DNA of 38,336 bases from a virus. The notes beneath the pieces were generated by a model. That model did not search any database. It was not told the origin of the DNA and was given only the letters and a program-made list of their open reading frames with translations. Position 1 is the first letter of the stretch; each line of letters opens with the position of its first letter. Shown in pieces: positions 7,201 to 15,557 of this stretch. The stretch is taken from IMG/VR virus record IMGVR_UViG_3300035184_000116, positions 1 through 38,336 of that record. One strand, 5' to 3'. The position numbers and the translations under genes were made by a program.

Positions 7201-10200
7201 AATCTAAATCACTAACTAAGTTAGGATCAATCTTATTAAACTGCTTTGCTGCGATGGAAACCTCTGCATCTAAGCTTTCGCTTTTTAAAAGTTTTTTTAT
7301 TTTATTAGACAAATTCTTAGCATCATCAAACTTCTTTGCGTTAGCAGCATCCATACTAACCTTTGTAACATACTCCAATACCTGGCTTACCAAACGAGGA
7401 TTATTAAGGTTTACACCAGAGATCTTTTTAATTAAAGCTTTCGCTTTTTTTGTTGTTATAGTTTTCGATGTCAGTAAGTCCTGGATAGCATCTGAAAGTT
7501 GTTTTCTTCTAGTGGTCTGATCTTTTTTAGATTCCCTGTAAGACTTGTTCCAGCTTTTCCAGAACTTTTTTCTATTTACATTTTCACCCTCTTCTTTTGT
7601 TTTGTCAGATGATGTTTTCTTTTTTCCTAAAATTTTATCTGGAGAAGGACCTTTCTTTTTTCCAAACACACCAGGCTCAGAAGCTTCCTTCTGTGATATA
7701 TCTTTACCTTTTTTCTTAGTTACACTAATAGGTTCTCTATTAGGATCAATATTGTTTACAGTCTCTATGTTTGTTGGCGTAGCCTTTAACCCCGTTAACT
7801 GTTCAAATTTATTTTCTAAACTTGTTTCAACATTTGATATACCTGATTCAATATTTAGTTTCCCAGTAGGATTTGCTGTTATAAAATCAATAACATCTTG
7901 AATATATTGGCTTTCGTTTTCAGTAGTATAACCCTGAAGACCAGAAACACTGGTATCAAGATCTGACTTTGGATTTTGACCGAATTTGTTTTTTTTCTTA
8001 AACCAGAAACGACGCATTTGAGGAGTAATGTTATTAGGGTCTCCATACTTGGCGTAATCTGCTTCAGTAATTTTCCCTATTTTACCTTTAATATCTAAAG
8101 GATCAGCTCGCTGTTCTTTTTCAGCCTTAGTTAAATTTTTTCTATTTTTTCTTTCTACAGCAAGAGTCTCTGCAATTTCTTTTATGTTGTTTGACTTATC
8201 AGCTACCTCCTGAGAATATTCTGTTTCCGTTAAATTAGTTGACGCGTCCAGGTCTAGTCGAGTACCTTCATTAACATCAATGACATCTTCCAATATCATC
8301 TTGTTGGCTTTTAATTGTCTACCTCTACTAACGGGTTTATCAGTGTTTTCTTTTACAGCAACAGGATTAGCCGTGCCATCAGCATTCATTTGAACCTGAG
8401 TTTTAGTTCCAGGAACCACAAACCTACGAGACTCTTCTTCTATTTTTTGGTCTCTATTCTCGTTTAACTGATCAGACTTTACTTGTTGTTCTGGAGTTAG
8501 CGTCTTCTCATCAGCGACGGTAGTTTTACGTGCGTCTCCTTTTCCCATTCCTTGCAGTTCCACGTTATCGGCTTCCCTTGTTTCTTTGCTTCCGCCATCA
8601 TCTGATAGCACTTGCTCCTCTGTTTCTGACTTTTGAACGGCATCTTTATTTGTTTTAAATTTGTTAGGATTTTGTTTTATCATCTTCCCATCTACCACTT
8701 TGTATATATCATAGTTGGAAATATCTCTTGCTGGGGTGTTAGGTTTTGGTAAAAGAACACCTCTACTGTCTTTACTAGACTCTTTATTTACAAAGCTTAA
8801 ATTAGGTTGAAAGTTTTTTACGTCTACTGTCCCAGGTTTTGACACAATTACATATCCACCTTCATTTTTTTTAACCGTATTACCATAAATACCTCCTTGT
8901 TGAAAATTAGGGGTTTGTCTATTATCTCTATTAACTTGAAACTTAGTTTTGTTACTAGAAGTGCCTTCTACAAAATCATCTAAGTTCTCCACCCGACCAA
9001 CAATTTGACCTCCATTTACCCAATTTTCTATAGCCGCTCTACTCCTTGTTTTATGAGTTACAACTTCGGGACCATAAATAGTTGGAACTTCATCTACAGT
9101 TATTGTTTGTTCTACAAAAACATCAGTTTCAGTATCTGATTTAGATTGAATGGCATCGGTTTTTTCTTTTATAAGGTTGTCTTGTTCTTTTAAAATATTC
9201 TCTTCAGACTCTAAAACAACAGGTAATCCAGCTTTTTCTCTAACCTCGTTCTCAGCCTTTAAAGAAGCTAAAGCTTCCTCTTTGGTAACAGTAGTAGTCA
9301 CAGTCCCTTCTTTCTGTTGATTCATTATGGCTTTAGCCTCTGCTGTATCTTTCTTTTTTAAAGCATCAATTTGAGAATCAACTCCCTCAATCTTTTTGTC
9401 TATCTCTAGTTTTAATGGTCCTTCTAATTCTGCTCTCTTAGCCATTAACTTTTGTCTTTGGCTTAGTAAGGCGGCAGCTGGCTCTATATTGGAGCTAACC
9501 AACATAGTACCTTGTGTTTGGTTTATACCAGTTTGCATATTGTAAACCTCTGTGTAAACAGATTTACCCTCTGCTTCAGTAATAGTACCGTTATTTACAG
9601 CGTCAGAAATATCTTTTTCTATGTTAGAACTTTCAGTAGCAGCTTTTAATAAGTCTTTCCTTCCGTTGTTCGTTAACAATGTTCTTGCTCCTAGTCCAGA
9701 TGTAGCCCCTAATGTAAGAACCACAGTTTCTATAACAGAAGCTTTAGATACTTCTTGATCTAAAATTTCTTTACCAATAGACTCATTAGCTAATCTATTT
9801 AAAAAAGCACCACTATACAACACAGGAAGCTCTTCAATAACAACTTCCTTAAAGTTTTCTTTGGCTAAGTCTTTTACTTTTTGTTTAAATGCCTCGCTCT
9901 TAAATACAGTTTTTGGTTTTAAAACAAGATCTCTTAATGTAGCAGCAGCATTTTTATTAGCAGTTAATAGTTTTGTATTTGCTCCAGCCAAACCTGAAAA
10001 TAACCCATCTAAACTTGCGCGTCCATTTCCATATAATATAGCTCTATCCATCGCTTCGTCTTCAGAAAGACCAGCTTGCATCAATTGACTCTTTATACTA
10101 TTTACCTCTGTAGCTACAGAGCTTCCGTAAGAAACCGCAGCCATACCAACACCACCTTTTACTTTTCTTCCAGTAGACTTTAACGCTTTGTTTATTGATT

Positions 10201-11932
10201 TAGTAGCCCACTGACCACCTTTAATTAATCCAATCAAATTAACAATCATTCCTGTACCTCCTTGAACAACAGAACCTCCTGTTGCTGTTATTTCAAACTC
10301 TGGTATATTTTTAGCAGAATCATTAACTTCTTTTACCTGCTCGTTTGTTAACAAGCCACCCATTGACACCATTGTATTCATATCAACAATATCTCCCTGT
10401 GGAGTTAATCCTACTTGCATTGGTTTTCCTTGCCAATTTATAGTCACCTCTTTTACTTCATTAAATGCAGCTCTTTCTACTGGAGATGTATCTATAGCGC
10501 CATCAAAGGTTCCAATCTCGTTGTTAACCATAGCGTCCAAACTTTCATTTAAACCCCTAGCACCACTCATATCTAAACCTGCTAAATTACCACCTTGTTC
10601 TATCCAAGAAGGTATTGCAGTAAGTAACCCTCCAGCAAATTTTAATCCAGAGTCAACTGCCGTTAAGACCATATTAGAAGTAGCTCCAGAAAAATCTCCA
10701 GATCTTTGATTCATAATATACTCTTTCCTACGAAGTTTTTTTACATCGTCTTGTTTTTGTAGAGCAGGAAATAAAGACAGGAAGTTATACTGTCTACCAA
10801 TGTTTTTAACTTGAGCCTGTTTAAGTGCTTTTTGTTTTGCTAATAAAATAGCTCTAGATTCTGGGTTAGATTCAAATTTCAATCTATCACCTATAAGATC
10901 TATGTCATTTTGTATATCATCTCCTAGTGAATTTGTATAGGCTGATAATTTTTGAAAGTTTCGCTTGTCTATTAAAAGCTGTTCATCTTCATCGCTATTT
11001 ATTAAGTCTCTAATCTCTGAGTAAACAAAGTCATCTTCCTTTGTGTTTTCTCTCTCCCAGGCTTGATAGTCTGAAAGATCCACATCAACCTTATCTAAAA
11101 GATCTTTAGATATAGTCCCTTTTGCATCAATCTCATCAAGATCTTCCTCAGAATAAAATAATTTATTTAATAAGTTTCTTTCTCTTGGAGCCTCAGTGGC
11201 TATCATTCCCGCTGGAGTCGCTCTATCACCTAAAACTTTACCGTCTTGCGTGATAGTTGTCTTTAAGAAGTCTTTTTGTCCAGGTAGTTGTTTTTTACTA
11301 TTAAAGTTTACATAACTCTGTAGTACATCTCCATCATTAAAGTCGTATGAAGACATTGTTTTAAAATCAGAAGAGCCTTCAGCGTTCATTGGCTGACCAA
11401 ACATATCGTTTTGTCCGCTTAAACGAGGTTCGTCCTCATCATTTTGTTTTAAACTATCAATATAGTTCTGTTGCTCCTCAGTTGGTAATTCAACAAAAGG
11501 AACACCATCAACGACAACGTTATTTACTTTTTGAAAATTTTCAGTAGGATCTCCAGAATCCGATAAGATACCTTCTGTTTCTAGAATTGGTGTAATGCCA
11601 CCCGTATTTTCCGTCTCCCCAGTGGAATCGACAGACGCATCTTTTTTTTTTAATGTACCTCCGTCAACTAAGGATTGTGAGCGCTCTCCATATTTCTTAA
11701 CAACATCTTGACCGCTTATTTCGCTACCATTAGGGCTAATATAAAACGCCTCAACATCAAAAGTAACCTCAACTTCTTTTTTAGTTTCTTCTTTCTTGTC
11801 AGCGGGTTTGTCTGTTTGCTTAAAAGTTCCGCTATCTAACAATCCTTGAAGTCTATTTCCGTATTTAGATTTAGCTTCACTCTCCGTAATTACAGACCCA
11901 TTAGGGGTTTCAAATAATAATTCGTCTTCCAT
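4217..11932 (-). CDS. giant internal virion / polyvalent-type protein, 2571 aa
   Basis: Last gene of the virion cassette; probably a capsid-internal protein ejected with the DNA, as T7 gp16 is, by position and size. It begins with two copies of a ~35-residue repeat (residues ~7-41 and ~63-98; core F-x(2-3)-PNGS-x-I ... KYG-x-R ... LVD-x-GT-x-K). Hydrophobic, possibly membrane-active helices lie at ~417-450, ~552-572, ~695-751 and ~2345-2375. A coiled coil is at ~820-870 and low-complexity Lys/Ser/Thr linkers at ~1408-1455. A conserved-looking segment at ~2208-2325 (DKFAAQASWMAYYMNDL, FPFANFLTNQKTRMY) resembles the C-terminal domains of large polyvalent phage proteins. The end is a basic KTKTKTKTNRKRK tail. 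I see no RNA polymerase DxDxD centre, lysozyme or transglycosylase motif. The frame is uninterrupted over 7.7 kb, so it is certainly coding; the role is inferred. Confidence 0.75.
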   Translation of the reverse strand: MEDELLFETPNGSVITESEAKSKYGNRLQGLLDSGTFKQTDKPADKKEETKKEVEVTFDVEAFYISPNGSEISGQDVVKKYGERSQSLVDGGTLKKKDASVDSTGETENTGGITPILETEGILSDSGDPTENFQKVNNVVVDGVPFVELPTEEQQNYIDSLKQNDEDEPRLSGQNDMFGQPMNAEGSSDFKTMSSYDFNDGDVLQSYVNFNSKKQLPGQKDFLKTTITQDGKVLGDRATPAGMIATEAPRERNLLNKLFYSEEDLDEIDAKGTISKDLLDKVDVDLSDYQAWERENTKEDDFVYSEIRDLINSDEDEQLLIDKRNFQKLSAYTNSLGDDIQNDIDLIGDRLKFESNPESRAILLAKQKALKQAQVKNIGRQYNFLSLFPALQKQDDVKKLRRKEYIMNQRSGDFSGATSNMVLTAVDSGLKFAGGLLTAIPSWIEQGGNLAGLDMSGARGLNESLDAMVNNEIGTFDGAIDTSPVERAAFNEVKEVTINWQGKPMQVGLTPQGDIVDMNTMVSMGGLLTNEQVKEVNDSAKNIPEFEITATGGSVVQGGTGMIVNLIGLIKGGQWATKSINKALKSTGRKVKGGVGMAAVSYGSSVATEVNSIKSQLMQAGLSEDEAMDRAILYGNGRASLDGLFSGLAGANTKLLTANKNAAATLRDLVLKPKTVFKSEAFKQKVKDLAKENFKEVVIEELPVLYSGAFLNRLANESIGKEILDQEVSKASVIETVVLTLGATSGLGARTLLTNNGRKDLLKAATESSNIEKDISDAVNNGTITEAEGKSVYTEVYNMQTGINQTQGTMLVSSNIEPAAALLSQRQKLMAKRAELEGPLKLEIDKKIEGVDSQIDALKKKDTAEAKAIMNQQKEGTVTTTVTKEEALASLKAENEVREKAGLPVVLESEENILKEQDNLIKEKTDAIQSKSDTETDVFVEQTITVDEVPTIYGPEVVTHKTRSRAAIENWVNGGQIVGRVENLDDFVEGTSSNKTKFQVNRDNRQTPNFQQGGIYGNTVKKNEGGYVIVSKPGTVDVKNFQPNLSFVNKESSKDSRGVLLPKPNTPARDISNYDIYKVVDGKMIKQNPNKFKTNKDAVQKSETEEQVLSDDGGSKETREADNVELQGMGKGDARKTTVADEKTLTPEQQVKSDQLNENRDQKIEEESRRFVVPGTKTQVQMNADGTANPVAVKENTDKPVSRGRQLKANKMILEDVIDVNEGTRLDLDASTNLTETEYSQEVADKSNNIKEIAETLAVERKNRKNLTKAEKEQRADPLDIKGKIGKITEADYAKYGDPNNITPQMRRFWFKKKNKFGQNPKSDLDTSVSGLQGYTTENESQYIQDVIDFITANPTGKLNIESGISNVETSLENKFEQLTGLKATPTNIETVNNIDPNREPISVTKKKGKDISQKEASEPGVFGKKKGPSPDKILGKKKTSSDKTKEEGENVNRKKFWKSWNKSYRESKKDQTTRRKQLSDAIQDLLTSKTITTKKAKALIKKISGVNLNNPRLVSQVLEYVTKVSMDAANAKKFDDAKNLSNKIKKLLKSESLDAEVSIAAKQFNKIDPNLVSDLDLYLDNAQRIVNGLTKTKTDKEGNLIFAGTVDIKAIDKYTSETIIQEAKTISDAEAKAFSDLTGLDPSEFSIAEMRSILEETGSKELDQTNEQKANEKDDKITKAVKKAFAFYKKSINDIIKNSIDPISGEPLVISKADQKVIKDFMEVDIDLMTTAKEKLEALDAMVNFIVNQGSGGMVATTKRNEGMKNVIKANKLLKPAKTLKYFGSKAFANTWFRYLGNTPRIMENMFKGTSTARVFNKLSGFDGFRNGVAKAETITNKIAQSYVDKFIKPTSRKNAIKGTTKTQPNGTDFNTAANDTERGLFAFMRRTVDGTKEEQQNEFERRKGLIEETIATLNDSGETKKSQLIKDAADKILSGSNSVQDIENKVDPINREAVEWMSAEWSQIRPELENVSLNVYNKVLGKDINYTPDSFSLLKNQDSSVDQEIGTPQFQGASQKFYDKKTGVLMDVTRPKALPTGRVVNLGFDSSNISNLKDALTDLETAESIQIMKGFMGTKNKMNPAFKNLVPDVDNRNLLFSKFQNYVNAKRGASEKATEKESIKIMNKLAGIGVSRVLGGPTQIPKQLVPLFNTATNLMFDLGSVGKGISLMTSSPEAREWLSNSGYEIANRGIQSVTNLEGTNTKMDRAAEGKLEQAGNVLLEVQKEYLQRFLVAPDKFAAQASWMAYYMNDLKKQGIDPSNIDWSNHKVNKKAGAFAEQQVGRQQNVSDVDLQGDLFKGKSFGAQFARKTLFPFANFLTNQKTRMYTDINIAASKTATKEDKRSAYRSLAGLGVETAMFNLLGLAVTQGLAAISQGLTGDDDEEAQQKSLENRVKGRAGNVVTDILSPIPVIDDQIMYGVNKMIEAVSNDEDPFQFFANDEKTFLQQLGVLGIQGQNAADLIEMVRISTTGSYKDKYGKTREVDPSVKGDVGANAFLYFLYGLGGLPSEAGSIIKYNVKSYKKSGNKKKKGDSGIPIKRKTKTKTKTNRKRKTNSGGPLLGGKKKSGGGLF

Positions 11933-11944
11933 TATTGTATGTTG

Positions 11945-14230
11945 TTATTCTATTGGCACTCCAAATTCATCTACTTCTACCCCACCTTTAGTAGTTTTTT
12001 TTCTAGTTCCTGCTTCTTTTCCAGGTAGACTTTTTAAAGCTGCATTCATCACTGCTTCAACCAACCCTTCATTACCTAAATCATCATTGCCTTCACTAAG
12101 AATCTCAACTCCACCTTTTTTAACAATAATATTTTCACCACTAGAAGTGATTTCAATATCACCTCCTTGATTAGCTCCTTGTAATGCAGACATACTATTA
12201 AATTTGCTTTGTAAAGTTGCGGCTAATGCCTTAAACTCTGCCTTCGTGTCATTAGTATAATTATCAGCTAAGTCTTTAAATGAGGCGCTACTCTTTATAT
12301 CATCTAATAATGTTGGACCACCCTTAGATACAGCGCTTGATAAAGTAATTACAGGAATCTCTGCAACATCAACATCCTCCGTGCTTGTAACAGACATACT
12401 TCTATCTGCATCTTTATTTAACTTACCTGTTGGACTGTAGTTTTTATTTTTACCTGCAAATGCATTTCTTGATTTTGAAACAGAAGGTTGGTCTCCTTTA
12501 CCTTTAAATAATTCATAATACTTATCTTCAAACTCTTGTTTTGAAACAGGAATAAATTGAGGCTCATAGCCTTTATCTCCTTTTTTCAATTTTGCTTGTT
12601 TGTCTTTGTCATATTTAGGATTATCAGTCATCAAACTTAACTCAAACGACTTAAATACTCCATCACCTTTATCTACCTGATAAGTTTGACTCATTATAAC
12701 TCCTTTTTCATCTGCTCGATCACCATCTTTTTTACCTACAGTTGTATCGCTGAATTTAAACCCACTTTTAACCATTAAAGTCTCAGTAGCCGCCTTAACC
12801 TCTGCATCTGTTCCTCCGTGAAGTAATTGCACTTGTTTAAACAAATCAACTCCAGAATCTAATTTATCATTCTTATCTGTTACTGATTTTCTATAAGGAT
12901 CAAACTGAGCTACAGCTACACCAGATTTAATTCCTTTTCCTATTTTACCATCAACAGCTCCTCTTACAATACCCGATGCTGCTGCTTTATGTTCGTCTGT
13001 AGTTTGAACAACAATACCATCTCCTTCTATTTTTGAACCTATATATTTAGGGGCGCTTTTATCTTCATATATTGGTTTTCCATTACTATCATATCCTGTA
13101 AGAACTTGAACAGTAACGGTTTCATCTAAATTTTCTAAATATTTACCGTCAATTATATAACCTGTTTTTTCTTTTCCATCCTTTGGATCTATAACTTTTC
13201 CTTTAATTGATTGATTAGGGTCTAATTGATAAAATTCTGAACTATAATTGTCAGTCAAAGTGCTAGAAACAGCTCTATTATTAGGTAATGTTTTTTCAAT
13301 AAAAGTGTCTTGATACCTAGTAAAACTTGGATTACGTCTAATATTGTCTTCTCTACTACTACCCTTTATATAACCTGGATGGTTTACAGAAACATCATAA
13401 GCGGCAATAACGTCTTTACCAAAAGCTTTGTCAACAGCACCAATAACGTCTGTTCTTTGCCATCTTGAATTTTCTCCATTCATTAAAGACATTACACTTG
13501 TTCCACTAATATTTTTATTTATAATTGGATTATCATCTTTATCTAATACTCTTTTTTGAACACCTGTAGCTGGGTCGTACACTGTTTCATAAACCTCAAC
13601 AACACCCATACCATCTTCACCAGATATTATTCTAGTATTATTTAAGTCACTTATAACGCTTTGGTATCGTTGAAAAGCTGCTTCTCCTGCTCCTGCTACT
13701 GGAGGAACAAAAACACCCTCATCGTTAGTATAGCCTTGCGCTCTTTTCTTAGTTTCTTCTAGTTCTTTTCCAGCTGAATCAGCTCTTCCTTTTACGGCTT
13801 GCCACGTTTGTTTTTGATTGTTTTTAAAAATACCATAATCTCTTACAGCAAATGACCCTCCTAAACCTGAAGTAACAACCTCTTGTTGATTGTAAGAATC
13901 TTGTATAAATCCATCTAATTGTGTAAGTGTCCAGTTAGCTAATGTAGTGCTAGTTGGTATATCACCTAACTTAATGCCTTGTCCTGAAGAACTTTTGTCA
14001 TCTGTTGCTCCAGCTGCTTGCGCCTCTGCTCTTAAAGATCTAAGATCTCTTATATCGGATGCACTCTCCTCTTTAAACGCTTGACGAGTTTCTCTTTTGG
14101 CTTGAACATCTGCATCAATACCACTAAATAATCCTTGTAAGCCATCTGCTACTGCTGTACTTGGTGCGCCTTTACCGCTTAATAAACCTTTCTCTAGTTT
14201 TAATTTCGCAATATCTAATCTATCCGCCAT
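11945..14230 (-). CDS. probable internal virion / ejection protein, 761 aa
   Basis: Not recognised by sequence. It sits between a small Ala-rich helical protein and the giant protein, the same order as T7 genes 14-15-16, so an internal-core or ejection role is likely. Residues ~1-100 are helical and charged (DIAKLKLEKGLL, RDLRSLRAEAQAAGA), the middle is strand-rich with many Gly/Asp turns, and the C-terminus is a charged tail with KKTTKGGVEVDEFGVPIE. No cysteine or long membrane segment is apparent. It ends 12 bases before the start of the giant gene and begins two bases after the stop of the preceding gene, so these are one transcript. Confidence 0.65.
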   Translation of the reverse strand: MADRLDIAKLKLEKGLLSGKGAPSTAVADGLQGLFSGIDADVQAKRETRQAFKEESASDIRDLRSLRAEAQAAGATDDKSSSGQGIKLGDIPTSTTLANWTLTQLDGFIQDSYNQQEVVTSGLGGSFAVRDYGIFKNNQKQTWQAVKGRADSAGKELEETKKRAQGYTNDEGVFVPPVAGAGEAAFQRYQSVISDLNNTRIISGEDGMGVVEVYETVYDPATGVQKRVLDKDDNPIINKNISGTSVMSLMNGENSRWQRTDVIGAVDKAFGKDVIAAYDVSVNHPGYIKGSSREDNIRRNPSFTRYQDTFIEKTLPNNRAVSSTLTDNYSSEFYQLDPNQSIKGKVIDPKDGKEKTGYIIDGKYLENLDETVTVQVLTGYDSNGKPIYEDKSAPKYIGSKIEGDGIVVQTTDEHKAAASGIVRGAVDGKIGKGIKSGVAVAQFDPYRKSVTDKNDKLDSGVDLFKQVQLLHGGTDAEVKAATETLMVKSGFKFSDTTVGKKDGDRADEKGVIMSQTYQVDKGDGVFKSFELSLMTDNPKYDKDKQAKLKKGDKGYEPQFIPVSKQEFEDKYYELFKGKGDQPSVSKSRNAFAGKNKNYSPTGKLNKDADRSMSVTSTEDVDVAEIPVITLSSAVSKGGPTLLDDIKSSASFKDLADNYTNDTKAEFKALAATLQSKFNSMSALQGANQGGDIEITSSGENIIVKKGGVEILSEGNDDLGNEGLVEAVMNAALKSLPGKEAGTRKKTTKGGVEVDEFGVPIE

Positions 14231-14231
14231 A

Positions 14232-15125
14232 TTACTTATTTTTTTTAGCGCCTAATATAAAATCTTTTATATCCATACCAGCTGCTTCAGCTTTTTTTAA
14301 TAATTCGTCGTATGGAAGACCTTTTATATCTTCCCAAGCCTCACTAATTCCAGATTTACTAAAATCTTTGCCATCGCCAATACCAGTAAAATTAGATAAA
14401 GCCCCAGCAGCAACCCCAGCAAATTTTGAAATACCCTGCCCTGCTTTAGCCAATAATTTACCTACACCTGTTTTGCCTTCTAACCCCTGTTCGTTTGCCA
14501 TTTTCAAAGCATCTGTTTTAGAAAGACTAGGGTCTGCATCCATAAGTCCTTTAGCGGCTTTCCCAGCTTTACTTCCAAAAGCTGTATTTACTGCGCTAAA
14601 AGCTCCAACACCCGCATCTACTAAATTAGATACACCCGCAGCCTCTAAGCTATCTGCATTTTTTTGCATAGCATCAGCCTCTAAAGACATCTCAATTGCT
14701 TGATCTGTTTTGTACTCAGACGCTAACTCACCCTTTCTATTTCCTTCTTTAGCTGCATTAGTCTCCAACTCTAATTGGACTTTAGCAATAGTATCTCTAG
14801 CTTCAGTTCTAGCTGCATCTTGAGTTCCTTTTATTTTACCAGCAGTAGCTTGAACACCTCTTTGATCTCCCTCAGCTGCCGTTTCTAAAATAGTAGAACC
14901 ATCTAACGTTTGTAGTTCATTAGTGGTATCAAATATCTGCATAGGAGCTTGTACCGCCTCTAAACGATTTTGTTCTATATCCGCTAAAGCATTTCTCTCT
15001 AATTCATCTGCTTGCTCAGTAAGACGACCAGCTTCTCTAGATTGTGATTTTGCTGCATCTATAGCAGAAAAACCTTTGTAAGCCATTGAACCTAAAGATA
15101 AAACCGCTGATGTTATCATTGCCAT
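14232..15125 (-). CDS. small Ala-rich internal virion protein (T7 gp14-like by layout), 297 aa
   Basis: The first 20 residues are hydrophobic (MITSAVLSLGSMAYKGFSA), followed by a long Ala/Glu/Gln-rich helical region to about residue 150 (SREAGRLTEQADELERNAL). Gly/Ala-rich weakly hydrophobic helices follow (VDAGVGAFSAVNTAFG, FAGVAAGALSNFTGIG), then a charged end with KKNK. This architecture and the gene order match the small ejection protein of T7-like phages, which enters the outer membrane and begins the ejection channel. The match is to the layout, not to sequence. It abuts its neighbours by one base on each side. Confidence 0.6.
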   Translation of the reverse strand: MAMITSAVLSLGSMAYKGFSAIDAAKSQSREAGRLTEQADELERNALADIEQNRLEAVQAPMQIFDTTNELQTLDGSTILETAAEGDQRGVQATAGKIKGTQDAARTEARDTIAKVQLELETNAAKEGNRKGELASEYKTDQAIEMSLEADAMQKNADSLEAAGVSNLVDAGVGAFSAVNTAFGSKAGKAAKGLMDADPSLSKTDALKMANEQGLEGKTGVGKLLAKAGQGISKFAGVAAGALSNFTGIGDGKDFSKSGISEAWEDIKGLPYDELLKKAEAAGMDIKDFILGAKKNK

Positions 15126-15126
15126 A

Positions 15127-15537
15127 TTATAATTTTTTTATCATTTCTTTATTGTATTGACCAGCTTCTAAGTAACCCTCTTCCTTATAAATATTTATTA
15201 AAGAATCAGATTTAATTAAAGCATAAGCATACTTGCATTTACTTATTTTTAAGGTTTCAGTTAAAGTTAATATAAGCTTTTTTAAAGCCTCTTTTCTTTT
15301 TAACTTGTCCTTGTAATTAAAATTAGAGATAATCCAATCACACCAACCTACTTTGGAATTAGTCACATAAATAAAGCCTGCACAAACAGGAATATCTTCA
15401 TCGTAAATAATATATCCACCTTTACCATCTTCAGGTAAAAAGTCTTTAGGAGGAGCTTGCCATCTCCAATCATTCCACCAATTTACTAAAATTTCATCGT
15501 AATCGGTAGGGCTTAATTTTTTTATCGTAAATCCCAT
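15127..15537 (-). CDS. GNAT-like acetyltransferase-fold protein, 136 aa
   Basis: The fold order fits a GNAT protein: an N-terminal strand and helix (FTIKKLSPTDYDEIL), Trp-rich segment (NWWNDWRWQAPP), strands GGYIIYDEDIPVCAGFIYVTN and KVGWCDWIISN, a central helix EALKKLILTLTETL, strand KYAYALI, and the final helix plus GYLEAG. The usual acetyl-CoA loop (Q/R-x-x-G-x-G/A) is replaced by a Lys-rich KDKLKRKEALKK without glycine, so activity is uncertain. GNAT-like genes recur next to the internal virion proteins of several podovirus groups, and this one lies in that position. It may modify host or virion proteins, or be structural. Confidence 0.7.
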   Translation of the reverse strand: MGFTIKKLSPTDYDEILVNWWNDWRWQAPPKDFLPEDGKGGYIIYDEDIPVCAGFIYVTNSKVGWCDWIISNFNYKDKLKRKEALKKLILTLTETLKISKCKYAYALIKSDSLINIYKEEGYLEAGQYNKEMIKKL

Positions 15538-15542
15538 TAAAG

Positions 15543-15550
15543 CAAAGATA
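15543..15550 (-). promoter_or_regulatory. possible -7 promoter box (TATCTTTG), poorly placed
   Basis: An exact TAnnTTTG match on the - strand lies in the 20-base gap before the GNAT-like gene. Only five bases separate it from the ATG, so a transcript would be leaderless, and no TTG stands 19 bases upstream. Possibly chance. Confidence 0.3.
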
Positions 15551-15557
15551 CAAAAAT

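Noticed and set aside
4368-10709. Several open frames on the + strand opposite the giant protein gene
   Set aside because: They are antisense shadows with low-complexity Ser/Phe/Leu content, no leaders and no spacing as an operon; the - strand frame runs unbroken through all of them.
4217-11932. Virion RNA polymerase in the giant protein
   Set aside because: Crass-like phages carry giant RNA polymerases here, but I found no DxDxD-type catalytic centre; segments such as DVDLSD lack the surrounding motif.
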